Assembly (NCBI GenBank): GCA_002840755.1
Contig: PHBZ01000003.1
Span: 1-64,000 of the forward strand
Direction: 5' to 3'
DNA from: Chloroflexi bacterium HGW-Chloroflexi-10
GTDB taxonomy: Bacteria; Chloroflexota; Anaerolineae; Anaerolineales; Anaerolineaceae
DNA length: 64,000 bases
The position numbers and the translations under genes were made by a program. Below are positions 54,959 through 63,235 of the stretch, piece by piece (the first letter of the stretch is position 1; every line of letters begins with the position of its first letter). A model generated the notes under the pieces. That model was not told the origin of the DNA. It saw only the letters and a program-made list of their open reading frames with translations, and searched no databases.

Positions 54959-55944
54959 AATTTTTAATTGCTGGTTTTGGTTCCATCGGTCGCCGCCATT
55001 TTCGTAATTTATTGACATTGGGCGAGAAAGATATTGTTTTATTGCGCTCCAATAAAAGCACTTTGGAAACGGATGAATTGGCCGGTTTCCTTGTGGAAAC
55101 AAACCTGGAAGCTGCGTTAGCGCATAAACCGGATGCTGTTTTGTTGGCGAATCCGACAGCGCTGCACCTGGATGTTGCCATTCCGGCAGCCAGGGCTGGC
55201 TGCAGCCTTTTTTTTGAAAAACCGGTGGCAGAATCACTGGAACGCATTCCGCAATTAAAAGCTACTTTGCAATCCGGTGGCGGCAAAGCGTTCACTGGTT
55301 TTCAATTTCGCTTTCATCCCGGTTTGCAGAAAATCAAAGTGCTGCTCGAGAATAAGACTATCGGTGAAGTTATTTCAGCTCAATCGCATTGGGGTGAATA
55401 TTTGCCTGGCTGGCATCCCTGGGAAGATCATCGCCAAAGTTACAGCGCACGGAAAGACCTCGGTGGCGGGGTAGTGCTTACCTTATCTCACCCGTTGGAT
55501 TATTTGCGCTGGTTGTTGGGTGATGTACAGGAACTATGGAGTCTCTACCGCAGCGTTCCCAGTCTGGAAATAGAGACTGAAGCGGCTGCTCAGATTGGAT
55601 TACGCTTTCAGAGCGGCGCGATTGCCAATGTTCATCTGAATTATATTCAGCGCCCTCCCAGGCATACGCTGGAGATTGTTGGAGACCAGGGCACAATTAC
55701 ATGGGATAATGCAGATGGATCTGTGCGCCTTTTCACCGCGGAAAGGGACAACTGGCAGCAGTTTGACCTTCCCCAGGGATTCGAGAGAAATGATCTCTTT
55801 CTGGCGGAAATGCGTAATTTTATTGGTTTTATTAATGGAAGAGAGCCGGCGATTTGCACTTTGGAAGATGGTATTCAGGCCCAGAAAATCGTTGAAGCTG
55901 TTCACCAATCCAATCAGGAAAAAAGAATAATACATTTTGCTTAA
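54955..55944 (+). CDS. Gfo/Idh/MocA-family sugar oxidoreductase
   Basis: A 329-residue NAD(P)-dependent oxidoreductase. The N-terminal loop is IAGFGSIGRRHFRNLL, the catalytic-lysine motif is FEKPVAES near residue 89, followed by GFQFRFHPGLQ and DLGGGVVLTLSHPLDYL. This group oxidizes or epimerizes sugar nucleotides or free sugars. In nonulosonic acid clusters (for example near ptm genes of Campylobacter) it often lies beside an SDR and a CMP-transferase, as here. Its 3' end lies in an 18-base palindrome and the operon's largest gap in this region (56 bases) follows. Confidence 0.88.
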   Translation: MKFLIAGFGSIGRRHFRNLLTLGEKDIVLLRSNKSTLETDELAGFLVETNLEAALAHKPDAVLLANPTALHLDVAIPAARAGCSLFFEKPVAESLERIPQLKATLQSGGGKAFTGFQFRFHPGLQKIKVLLENKTIGEVISAQSHWGEYLPGWHPWEDHRQSYSARKDLGGGVVLTLSHPLDYLRWLLGDVQELWSLYRSVPSLEIETEAAAQIGLRFQSGAIANVHLNYIQRPPRHTLEIVGDQGTITWDNADGSVRLFTAERDNWQQFDLPQGFERNDLFLAEMRNFIGFINGREPAICTLEDGIQAQKIVEAVHQSNQEKRIIHFA

Positions 55945-55951
55945 GCAAAAT
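55934..55951. repeat. 18-base palindrome spanning a stop codon
   Basis: ATTTTGCTTAAGCAAAAT is a perfect palindrome covering the end of the Gfo/Idh gene, including its stop. As RNA it gives a seven-base stem with a TTAA loop, followed by a T/A-rich tail without a long T-run. It could be a weak intra-operon terminator or processing site. Confidence 0.5.
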
Positions 55952-56000
55952 AATTTACTTTGTTTTAGAATCAAGACTCTAAATCAGGATTAGGAAAAAA

Positions 56001-56822
56001 ATGGGAACTATTTTTGATAAATTCAGTATGAAAGATCAGGCAGCCATTGTAACTGGTGGGGCAGGATTGTTGGGCAGGCAGTTTTCACGCACGCTGGCTG
56101 AAGCTGGCGCTGGTGTAGTAGTAGCCGATCTGTTAGGGGAAAAAGCCGAAGCTGTGGCTGCCAGTTTACGTCTGGATGGATATCAGGCGATTGGCGTCCA
56201 GGTGGATGTGACCGATGCTCAATCAGTGAAGGCCATGGTGGCTGTCGCCGAAAAGGAATATGGCCGCTTGGATGCGATTGTTAACAGTGCAGCGATGGAT
56301 CCCAAGTTCGACAGCGAACATGCCGGGCAGCACCGCAATAATTTTGAAGATTATCCGGTAGATGCTTTCCGTTCCGCATTGGACGTGAATTTAACGGGTA
56401 TGTTCTTGTGTGCTCAGGCCGCCGTACAGCCTATGATCAAACAACAAAAAGGCTCGATCATCAACATTTGCTCCACTTACGGCCTGGTTGGGCCGGATCA
56501 ACGCCTGTATGAACGTGAAGGGCAGCCGCCTCAGTTTAAACCGGTGTTTTATTCGGTTACCAAGGCTGGTGTATTGGGGCTGACGCGTTACCTGGCAACT
56601 TATTATGCCGGTACACAGATCCGCACCAATGCATTAACTCCCGGTGGGGTTTACAATAGCCATGATGAAATTTTCACCCAACGCTATTCAGCGAGAACGG
56701 TATTAGGACGTATGGCTGACCAGGATGAGATGAACGGTGCTGTTCTTTTCCTGGCTTCGGATGCCTCCACCTATATGACCGGCGCTAATCTTGTGGTAGA
56801 TGGCGGTTGGACAGCATGGTAA
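56001..56822 (+). CDS. Classical short-chain dehydrogenase/reductase
   Basis: A 273-residue SDR. The cofactor loop is TGGAGLLGRQFSRTL, NSAAMD replaces the NAG motif region, and the catalytic residues are Ser in ICSTYGLVGP and YSVTK. Insertions around RLYEREGQPPQFKPV near the active site resemble PtmA-type SDRs of nonulosonic acid clusters. It probably oxidizes or reduces a precursor sugar. The cytidylyltransferase gene begins inside its last codons. Substrate not known. Confidence 0.87.
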   Translation: MGTIFDKFSMKDQAAIVTGGAGLLGRQFSRTLAEAGAGVVVADLLGEKAEAVAASLRLDGYQAIGVQVDVTDAQSVKAMVAVAEKEYGRLDAIVNSAAMDPKFDSEHAGQHRNNFEDYPVDAFRSALDVNLTGMFLCAQAAVQPMIKQQKGSIINICSTYGLVGPDQRLYEREGQPPQFKPVFYSVTKAGVLGLTRYLATYYAGTQIRTNALTPGGVYNSHDEIFTQRYSARTVLGRMADQDEMNGAVLFLASDASTYMTGANLVVDGGWTAW

Positions 56823-58054
56823 ATAGAAAGCCGGAAGTTATGGTGGTTATCCCGGCGCGTGGCGGATCTAAAGGTATTCCACGGAAGAATATTCGTAATT
56901 TTGCCGGATATCCGCTGATTGCCTACAGTATTCAAGCGGGTCTTGATTCGAAATATGTTACACGCACGATTATTTCCACAGATGATGAGGAGATTGCTGA
57001 AGTGGCCCGCAACCATGGCGCCGAAGTGCCTTTTTTGCGCCCTTCGGAATTTGCTCAGGATAAGAGCCTGGACTTGCCGGTGTTTATACATGCTTTGCAG
57101 GCTTTAAAAGAAAAAGAAGGTTATCAACCGGATCTGGTGGTGCAATTGCGGCCAACTTCTCCGATTCGTCCGGTAACCCTGGTGGATGATGCCATTCAGT
57201 TAATGCTGGATCATCCTGAAGCGGATTCGGTACGCGGTGTGGTGCCTTCGGGGCAGAATCCGCATAAAATGTGGAAAATCGATCCACAGAGCGGTTGGAT
57301 GCAGGGTTTAATTCCTGTGGAAGGCATTGAGGAACCCTACAATGCGCCACGTCAACAATTACCGGATACCTACTGGCAAACCGGGCATATCGATGTAATT
57401 CGACCCTACGTTATTCTGGAACAGAATTCAATGTCCGGAAAGAATATTTTACCGGTGATGATTGACCCGGATTTTACTGTGGATATCGATAAACCATCCG
57501 ATTGGGTTCGAGCGGAATGGTTGGTGTGGTACGGTGGTTTGGAGTTGGTTACACCGGGGAAAAGGCGCCGCCCTATGCCGGAAAAAATTGACCTGGTAGT
57601 TTTTGATTTTGATGGTGTAATGACCGACGACCGTGTCTATGTGGACGAGAATGGGTGTGAGATGATAGCCGCCAACAGGGGGGATGGTATGGGGTTGACC
57701 TTGCTGCGCAAGGCGGGTATCCCGGCAATGGTACTTTCTACGGAGAAAAACCCGGTTGTTTCAGCACGCTGCAGAAAACTGGAACTGCCGGTTATTCAGG
57801 GCGTGGAACATAAAGCCATCGTGTTACGCAGTTATTTGCAGGAAAATCAGATCAACCCGGAAAATGTGATCTTTGTGGGTAATGATGTTAATGATATCCC
57901 TTGTTTTCCACTGGTTGGTTGTGCCCTGGTGGTAGCGGATGCTCATCCGCAGGCGAAAAACCTGGCTGATCTGGTGTTGCAGCATAACGGTGGAAATGGC
58001 GCGGTACGTGAAGTATGCGATTGGTTGTTGCAGAATGTCCGCACAACCCATTAA
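56816..58054 (+). CDS. neuA: CMP-sugar synthetase (NeuA/KdsB-like) fused to a KdsC-like HAD phosphatase
   Basis: A 412-residue two-domain protein. Residues about 5-245: cytidylyltransferase with VVIPARGGSKGIPRKNI, QLRPTSPIRP and a conserved YWQTGHIDVIRP. Residues about 258-405: type C0 HAD phosphatase with catalytic DFDGVMTDD (Asp264, Asp266), STEKNP (motif II), EHKA (motif III Lys) and GNDVNDIP (motif IV), ending GGNGAVREVCDWLL as KdsC does. In vertebrate CMP-sialate synthetase an attached HAD domain has lost the catalytic Asp, but here all HAD motifs are present. It may dephosphorylate a nonulosonate-9-phosphate and activate the product with CMP. Confidence 0.9.
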   Translation: MVNRKPEVMVVIPARGGSKGIPRKNIRNFAGYPLIAYSIQAGLDSKYVTRTIISTDDEEIAEVARNHGAEVPFLRPSEFAQDKSLDLPVFIHALQALKEKEGYQPDLVVQLRPTSPIRPVTLVDDAIQLMLDHPEADSVRGVVPSGQNPHKMWKIDPQSGWMQGLIPVEGIEEPYNAPRQQLPDTYWQTGHIDVIRPYVILEQNSMSGKNILPVMIDPDFTVDIDKPSDWVRAEWLVWYGGLELVTPGKRRRPMPEKIDLVVFDFDGVMTDDRVYVDENGCEMIAANRGDGMGLTLLRKAGIPAMVLSTEKNPVVSARCRKLELPVIQGVEHKAIVLRSYLQENQINPENVIFVGNDVNDIPCFPLVGCALVVADAHPQAKNLADLVLQHNGGNGAVREVCDWLLQNVRTTH

Positions 58055-58071
58055 AAAAAGGAGCGGTTCGA

Positions 58072-58950
58072 ATGGCAAAAGCAGTAAAAATCGGTGAACG
58101 CTGGGTAGGAAATGAATTTCCGACCTATATTATTGGTGAGGTGGGGATTAATCACAATGGTGACGTGGAAGTGGCCAAAAATTTGGTGCGCGCAGCTCAC
58201 CATGCCGGGATGAATGCCGTGAAATTTCAAAAACGGACGCCGGAAGTTTGTGTTCCCAAAGAACAACAGGGGCAGATGCGCGAAACACCCTGGGGTTATA
58301 TCAGCTATCTGGATTATCGTTACAAGGTGGAATTCGGCGTGAATGAGTATGCCGAGATTGATGCCTTGTGTAAACAATTAGGAATTGATTGGTTTGTTTC
58401 GCCTTGGGATGAACCTGCAATAGACTTTATTGAACAGTTCTCACCGGTATGTTACAAAGTGCCCTCAGCTGCGCTCACCGATTTGCCTTTACTGAAAAAA
58501 ATGCGGGCTACCGGGCGCCCGATGATTGTTTCGACTGGTATGTCTACGATGGATCAAATCCGCCGGGCGATTGCCGAAATTGGCAATGAGAATCTGGTGA
58601 TTACCCATACCACCAGTGCGTATCCATGCGATCCGGATGAATTGAATTTGCGGATGATCCGGACGCTGAAAGATGAATTCGATGTGCCGGTGGGCTATTC
58701 CGGGCATGAGGTTGGTCTGGTTCCTTCGGCAGTGGCCGTGGCGTTAGGCGCCTGCCTGGTGGAGCGGCATATTACCCTGGATCGCGCTATGTGGGGTTCG
58801 GATCAGGCTGCTTCTGTGGAACCACAAGGTATGGAAAAACTGGTGAAATATATCCGTGTAACGGAAATGGCGCTGGGAGATGGCGTTAAACAGGTGTACG
58901 ATAGCGAATTGTCATCATTAAAGAAACTACGCAGAGTGCAGTCATTTTGA
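58072..58950 (+). CDS. NeuB-family nonulosonic acid synthase lacking the SAF domain
   Basis: A 292-residue barrel-only NeuB relative. GEVGINHNGDVEVAK, AVKFQKRTPE, HTTSAYPC, GYSGHEVGL and ERHITLDRAMWGSDQAASVEP are visible. The last motif replaces the GPDH motif of the synthase at 47.5 kb. The C-terminal SAF (antifreeze-like) domain of NeuB is absent: the protein ends 17 residues after DGVKQVYDSELSS. The start MAKAVKIGER follows AAGGAG by seven bases; an upstream ATG in the same frame adds 19 non-conserved codons. With the fused CMP-transferase/phosphatase before it, it may make a phosphorylated nonulosonate such as KDN-9-phosphate. Confidence 0.87.
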   Translation: MAKAVKIGERWVGNEFPTYIIGEVGINHNGDVEVAKNLVRAAHHAGMNAVKFQKRTPEVCVPKEQQGQMRETPWGYISYLDYRYKVEFGVNEYAEIDALCKQLGIDWFVSPWDEPAIDFIEQFSPVCYKVPSAALTDLPLLKKMRATGRPMIVSTGMSTMDQIRRAIAEIGNENLVITHTTSAYPCDPDELNLRMIRTLKDEFDVPVGYSGHEVGLVPSAVAVALGACLVERHITLDRAMWGSDQAASVEPQGMEKLVKYIRVTEMALGDGVKQVYDSELSSLKKLRRVQSF

Positions 58951-60557
58951 ATCTTACGAAGATCAAGCGCATTCCAAACGGATTACGGCAGCGGTTCATC
59001 CACCGGCGCAACAATTTCAGAATTGCCAGGATGGCTCTCCAGGTAAAAAAGAATGTCAGACCGGTTTCAAACGCACCGGTGGTGTTCTTTAATGCTTCTA
59101 CTCGTTTGCAAGGAATGAGCTTAAATGCCGGATTCTCACTAATTGCCAGTTGGTCATTACAACTGCAAGGGGTGCCGGTGATCCAATTTGTGTGTGATGC
59201 GGGCATGCCGCGTTGTATGTTGGGCAGTGTGTTGAATGCACCCACGGATGAGCCTCCCTGTTCAGTATGCCGGGCGCAATCCAAAAGCCTGTATCAGCAT
59301 GGTGAAGTACACTGGTTCCGCTATGATCCCCCAGAAGATTTGCTAAAACAGGTGGAAAGTCTTACGCTGGAGACAATGTATACCTATCAATATAACGGTA
59401 TTCCTCTGGGAGAGCTGGTTTTACCGGCTATTCGGTGGGTTTTACGCTGCTACCATTTGTCGGATACGGAGGAAACACGCTTTTTATATCGCAGCTATCT
59501 GCTCGCAGCCGAAGGAATTGCCCGTCAGTTTGTTGCCTTATTAGCAGAACGTAAACCGCGGCGGGTGGTGGTTTTTAACGGAATGTCTTTTCCGGAAGCA
59601 ACTGCCCGGTGGGTGGCGCTCCAACTAGGTATTCCTGTGATTACCCATGAGGTTGGTTTGCAGCCATTCACCGCTTATTTCACGGAAGGTCATGCCACTG
59701 CATACCCGATTGAGATTGCTGAAGATTTCAGACTCAACCAGCGCCAAAACGAGCGCCTGGATGCCTACCTGGAGCAGCGTTTTCAGGGCAATTTCAGCAT
59801 GGCGGGGGTGCGTTTTTGGCCTACAATGAAAGCGTTGAGTGAATCTTTTCTAACCATGGCAGCCCGTTACAAACAAATCGTACCGGTATTTACCAATGTA
59901 ATCTTTGATACCAGCCAATCACATGCCAATGTGGTGTTTGAGCATATGTTTGCCTGGCTGGACGCAGTTCTGACGTTGGCGAAAAAACACCCGGAGGCGC
60001 TGTTTGTCATTCGCGCGCATCCGGATGAAGCCAGGCCCGGTAAATCCAGCCGGGAGAGTGTGGCTGCCTGGGCTAAACAACAACGTCTGGATGCCATCCC
60101 GAATATTGTTTTTGTAGACGCGACCGAGTATTTCAGTTCCTACGAATTGATTCAGCGTTCCAAGTTTGTCATGATTTATAACTCCACCATTGGCATGGAA
60201 GCGACCCTCTTGGGTACACCGGTTTTATGTGCCGCTAAGTCGCGCTTTACTCAGCTTCCCACGGTGTATTTTCCGAAGACAGAACAGGTCTTTATGGAGC
60301 AGGCTGAAGAATTTTTGCAGGCTGAAAAGGTGGCACTGCCCGACGAATTCGTTGAAAACACGCGGCGTTTTTTGTATACCCAATTATTTCGGGTATCGTT
60401 GCCATTCGATGCTTTCTTAGAAGAAGATCGCGTTTGGAATGGCTATGTTCAGCTGAAACCTTTTGAATGGCAGGCACTTTTGCCTGAAAATTCTGAGGTA
60501 TTACGCATATTAACGGATGGTCTCCTAAAAGGCCAACCCCTGCAAATGGATGTATGA
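58947..60557 (+). CDS. Capsule-polysaccharide-type GT-B transferase (KpsC/KpsS-like), copy 3
   Basis: A protein of up to 536 residues. The TTG start overlaps the previous stop by four bases; an ATG 28 codons inside is an alternative and the first 25 residues are very basic. NASTRLQGMSLNAGFSLIASW opens the N-terminal fold; a cysteine cluster near 80-115 (CDAGMPRC, CSVC) may bind zinc. The C-terminal half has FVIRAHPDEARPGKSSRE, then IYNSTIGMEATLLGTPVLC. It lies directly after the short NeuB, so it is a candidate transferase for that CMP-sugar. Specificity inferred only. Confidence 0.72.
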   Translation: MNLTKIKRIPNGLRQRFIHRRNNFRIARMALQVKKNVRPVSNAPVVFFNASTRLQGMSLNAGFSLIASWSLQLQGVPVIQFVCDAGMPRCMLGSVLNAPTDEPPCSVCRAQSKSLYQHGEVHWFRYDPPEDLLKQVESLTLETMYTYQYNGIPLGELVLPAIRWVLRCYHLSDTEETRFLYRSYLLAAEGIARQFVALLAERKPRRVVVFNGMSFPEATARWVALQLGIPVITHEVGLQPFTAYFTEGHATAYPIEIAEDFRLNQRQNERLDAYLEQRFQGNFSMAGVRFWPTMKALSESFLTMAARYKQIVPVFTNVIFDTSQSHANVVFEHMFAWLDAVLTLAKKHPEALFVIRAHPDEARPGKSSRESVAAWAKQQRLDAIPNIVFVDATEYFSSYELIQRSKFVMIYNSTIGMEATLLGTPVLCAAKSRFTQLPTVYFPKTEQVFMEQAEEFLQAEKVALPDEFVENTRRFLYTQLFRVSLPFDAFLEEDRVWNGYVQLKPFEWQALLPENSEVLRILTDGLLKGQPLQMDV

Positions 60558-61510
60558 AACCGGTTTGCTCGATTGTGATTCGTGCATATAACGAAGAGCA
60601 GCATATTCAGCGGCTCTTGGATGGTATCCAGCAGCAGACCCTCAAGGATGTGCAGATCATTCTGGTTGATTCCGGTTCACAAGACTGCACGGTGGCTATT
60701 GCAGAGCGATACCCCGTGGAAATTGTGCATATTGCACCTAAAGAATTTACCTTTGGGCGTTCGCTTAATTTGGGAATTATGCATGCCAAAGCCGATCTGG
60801 TAGTTTTCGCCAGCGCGCATGTGTATCCGGTTTACCCGGACTGGTTGGAAAAATTATTGGAACCTTTTCAGGATGAGCGTGTAGCCGTCAGTTACGGGAA
60901 ACAGCGCGGGATGGAAACAACTCAATTTTCTGAGCAGATGATTTTTGCTCATTGGTTCCCGGAAGTTTCAAATTTTAACCAGCAGCATCCCTTCAGCAAT
61001 AACGCTAATGCAGCCATTCGCCGCCGATTGTGGGAGCAGAATGCCTATAACGAAACGTTACCTGGGCTGGAAGACCTGGCCTGGGCGCGCTGGGCTCAGG
61101 AACAAGGACAGCGGATTGCGTATGTGGCGGAAGCTGAGATCATTCATGTTCATAATGAATCCTGGCGTGGGATTGCCACGCGTTACCGGCGTGAGGGAAT
61201 GGCCTTTAAAACCATCTATCCCCAGGAACGCTTTGGGAAACGGGATCTGATCAGAGCCTTTTTAACCAATGTGCGCACTGATATTGTCGCCGCCAGGAAA
61301 CAGGCTGTTTTGAAGTTTGTCTGGAAAAGTATTCTCGGATTCCGCTGGAACCAGTTTTGGGGAACATACCAGGGGTATCACCAATCTGGGCCGTTAACCT
61401 GGCAGCTTAAACAGGCTTTTTATTACCCGCGGATGACCAGGGAAGAGCAGCCTGTGCAGCGCAAAGTAGAACCGATCCAATATCAGAACCTTTCAGGGAA
61501 GGGTAAATAA
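60554..61510 (+). CDS. GT2-family glycosyltransferase
   Basis: A 318-residue GT-A enzyme with SIVIRAYNEEQHIQRLLDGI, VDSGSQDCT, FGRSLNLGI, the metal site FASAHVYP (SAH in place of DxD, as in some rhamnosyltransferase-like members) and NANAAIRRRLWEQ. DLAWARWAQEQGQ is the catalytic-base region. Its start overlaps the preceding stop by four bases. The C-terminal Arg/Lys-rich helices may associate with membrane. Donor unknown. Confidence 0.82.
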   Translation: MKPVCSIVIRAYNEEQHIQRLLDGIQQQTLKDVQIILVDSGSQDCTVAIAERYPVEIVHIAPKEFTFGRSLNLGIMHAKADLVVFASAHVYPVYPDWLEKLLEPFQDERVAVSYGKQRGMETTQFSEQMIFAHWFPEVSNFNQQHPFSNNANAAIRRRLWEQNAYNETLPGLEDLAWARWAQEQGQRIAYVAEAEIIHVHNESWRGIATRYRREGMAFKTIYPQERFGKRDLIRAFLTNVRTDIVAARKQAVLKFVWKSILGFRWNQFWGTYQGYHQSGPLTWQLKQAFYYPRMTREEQPVQRKVEPIQYQNLSGKGK

Positions 61511-61513
61511 ACC

Positions 61514-62203
61514 ATGAATACTCCATTACAAATTGTAGCATTGGTGCCGATGCGGCATCATTCCGTACGGGTGCCGGGGAAAAATTACCGTCCACTGGCT
61601 GGTAAGCCCTTGTTTCACCATGTTTTGAATAACTTGCTTGCCTGCTCAGAAATCAGCCAGGTGGTTGTGGATACCGACAGCCCGGATGTGATTCGGGGTG
61701 TGCAGGAGTTTTTCCCTTCCGTGCGTGTTATTGAACGCCCTGATCATTTACGTGCCGATACCATTCCCATGAATGAAATTCTGATGCACGATACCGGTCT
61801 GGTGGAAGCCGATCTGTATTTGCAGACTCACAGTACCAATCCGTTGCTGTGCAGTGAAACCATTTCTAGTGCCATACAAACCCTTACCAGCCAGATGCCG
61901 GCTTTTGATTCTCTGTTCGGTGTGACCCGCTTACAAACCCGCCTATGGGATGCGCTGACCCGTCCGGTGAACCATAACCCGGCGATTTTGCTGCGTACCC
62001 AAGATTTACCACCAATATTTGAGGAAAATTCCTGCATTTATCTTTTTCAACGCGAGACTCTGGTAACCCGCCGAAATCGCCTGGGAGAACGTCCTTTAAT
62101 GTTTGAAATAGAACGCTCTGAGGCGTTTGATATTGATGAAGAACTTGATTTCCTGATTGCAGACCTGGTTCTGACCCATCGTCTGAAGTCGGGTTTGGTA
62201 TAA
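61514..62203 (+). CDS. Second CMP-sugar synthetase-like nucleotidyltransferase
   Basis: A 229-residue protein related to NeuA/KdsB. VALVPMRHHSVRVPGKNYRPL aligns with the family's PARGGSKGIPGKNI loop but has MRHHS in place of ARGGS. DTDSPDVI and LQTHSTNPLLCSETI (matching QxxPTSPLR) and FDIDEELDFLIAD (the metal-binding DIDxxxD) follow. The loop change could alter the triphosphate binding and needs testing; the rest of the fold appears intact. It is the third nucleotidyltransferase of this type in the operon. Sugar unknown. Confidence 0.82.
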   Translation: MNTPLQIVALVPMRHHSVRVPGKNYRPLAGKPLFHHVLNNLLACSEISQVVVDTDSPDVIRGVQEFFPSVRVIERPDHLRADTIPMNEILMHDTGLVEADLYLQTHSTNPLLCSETISSAIQTLTSQMPAFDSLFGVTRLQTRLWDALTRPVNHNPAILLRTQDLPPIFEENSCIYLFQRETLVTRRNRLGERPLMFEIERSEAFDIDEELDFLIADLVLTHRLKSGLV

Positions 62204-62204
62204 T
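62196..62204 (+). promoter_or_regulatory. Possible internal extended -10 promoter
   Basis: TGGTATAAT (TGn plus a perfect TATAAT) spans the end of the nucleotidyltransferase gene, with no good -35. It would start a transcript near 62211 for the last genes of the window. Confidence 0.4.
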
Positions 62205-62241
62205 CGTTTCACACTACACATTGAAATATCCTGGGAGTGAT

Positions 62242-63216
62242 ATGAAACCGACAGTTTTATTGTCTGCCCCTTACCTGATCCCTTTTTTGGACCGCTTCAT
62301 TCCGGTATTGGAGCATTATGGCTTGAGTGTAATTGTGCCAGATGTGCATGAACGTTTATCGGAAGAAGAAATATTGACTTATGCCGGGCAATTCGACGGC
62401 GCCGTTTGTGGAGATGATCGATTTACACCGCGGGTGATTGATGCCTGCCTGCCGCGTTTAAAAATTATCTCCAAGTGGGGGACGGGCATCGATTCAATTG
62501 ATAAAGTATACGCTGAAACAGTGGGTGTACGTGTGGGGAATACGCCTAACGCATTCACCCTGGCAGTATCGGATAGCGTTATGGGATATATGCTGGCATT
62601 TGCCCGCCGTTTACCATGGATGGACCGTGCCATGCGCAATGCTGAGTGGCAGAAAATCCCCGGACGTTCGTTGAGCGAATGTACCCTGGGTGTAATTGGA
62701 TTGGGGAATGTAGGTAAGGCGGTCATTCGTCGGGCGCGGCCCTTTGGCATGCGCATTTTGGGCAATGATATCCGCGAGATTGAACCGGATTTTCGCCTGG
62801 AGCAAGGTGTGGAAATGCTGAACCTGCCGGAATTATTACGTCAGGCAGATTTTGTCAGCGTAAATTGTGATCTGAATCCGACCAGTTATCACCTGATTAA
62901 TGCCGGTACACTGGCGTATATGCAAGCGCATGCTGTGTTGATTAATACGGCACGCGGTCCAATTGTGGAAGAGCCAGCCCTGGTGGCTGCTCTGCAAGCT
63001 GGTAAGATTGGCGGTGCAGCCCTGGATGTCTTTGAGGTGGAACCATTACCCCAGGATTCTCCGCTGTTGCACATGAATAACGTTATGCTGGCACCGCATA
63101 ATTCCAATTCCAGCCCGCAGGCCTGGGAACGGGTACACTGGAATACCATCCGCAACCTTTTAATAGGTTTGGGGATTGAGCATACGGATTTTGAAAAAAT
63201 TCGAGCTGAATCATAA
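62242..63216 (+). CDS. D-2-hydroxyacid dehydrogenase (SerA-like)
   Basis: A 324-residue NAD-dependent dehydrogenase. The Rossmann loop is GVIGLGNVGKAV; catalytic residues are Arg in INTARGP, Glu in DVFEVEP and His in LAPHNSN. The substrate domain has KWGTGIDSIDK. 3-Phosphoglycerate dehydrogenase lacks its regulatory ACT domain in this short form, and erythronate or other hydroxyacid dehydrogenases are equally possible. GGGAG lies just before the ATG. Within this operon it may supply an acid or ketoacid building block rather than serine (inference). Confidence 0.87.
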   Translation: MKPTVLLSAPYLIPFLDRFIPVLEHYGLSVIVPDVHERLSEEEILTYAGQFDGAVCGDDRFTPRVIDACLPRLKIISKWGTGIDSIDKVYAETVGVRVGNTPNAFTLAVSDSVMGYMLAFARRLPWMDRAMRNAEWQKIPGRSLSECTLGVIGLGNVGKAVIRRARPFGMRILGNDIREIEPDFRLEQGVEMLNLPELLRQADFVSVNCDLNPTSYHLINAGTLAYMQAHAVLINTARGPIVEEPALVAALQAGKIGGAALDVFEVEPLPQDSPLLHMNNVMLAPHNSNSSPQAWERVHWNTIRNLLIGLGIEHTDFEKIRAES

Positions 63217-63235
63217 GAATGCCGGAGGGAAAACG

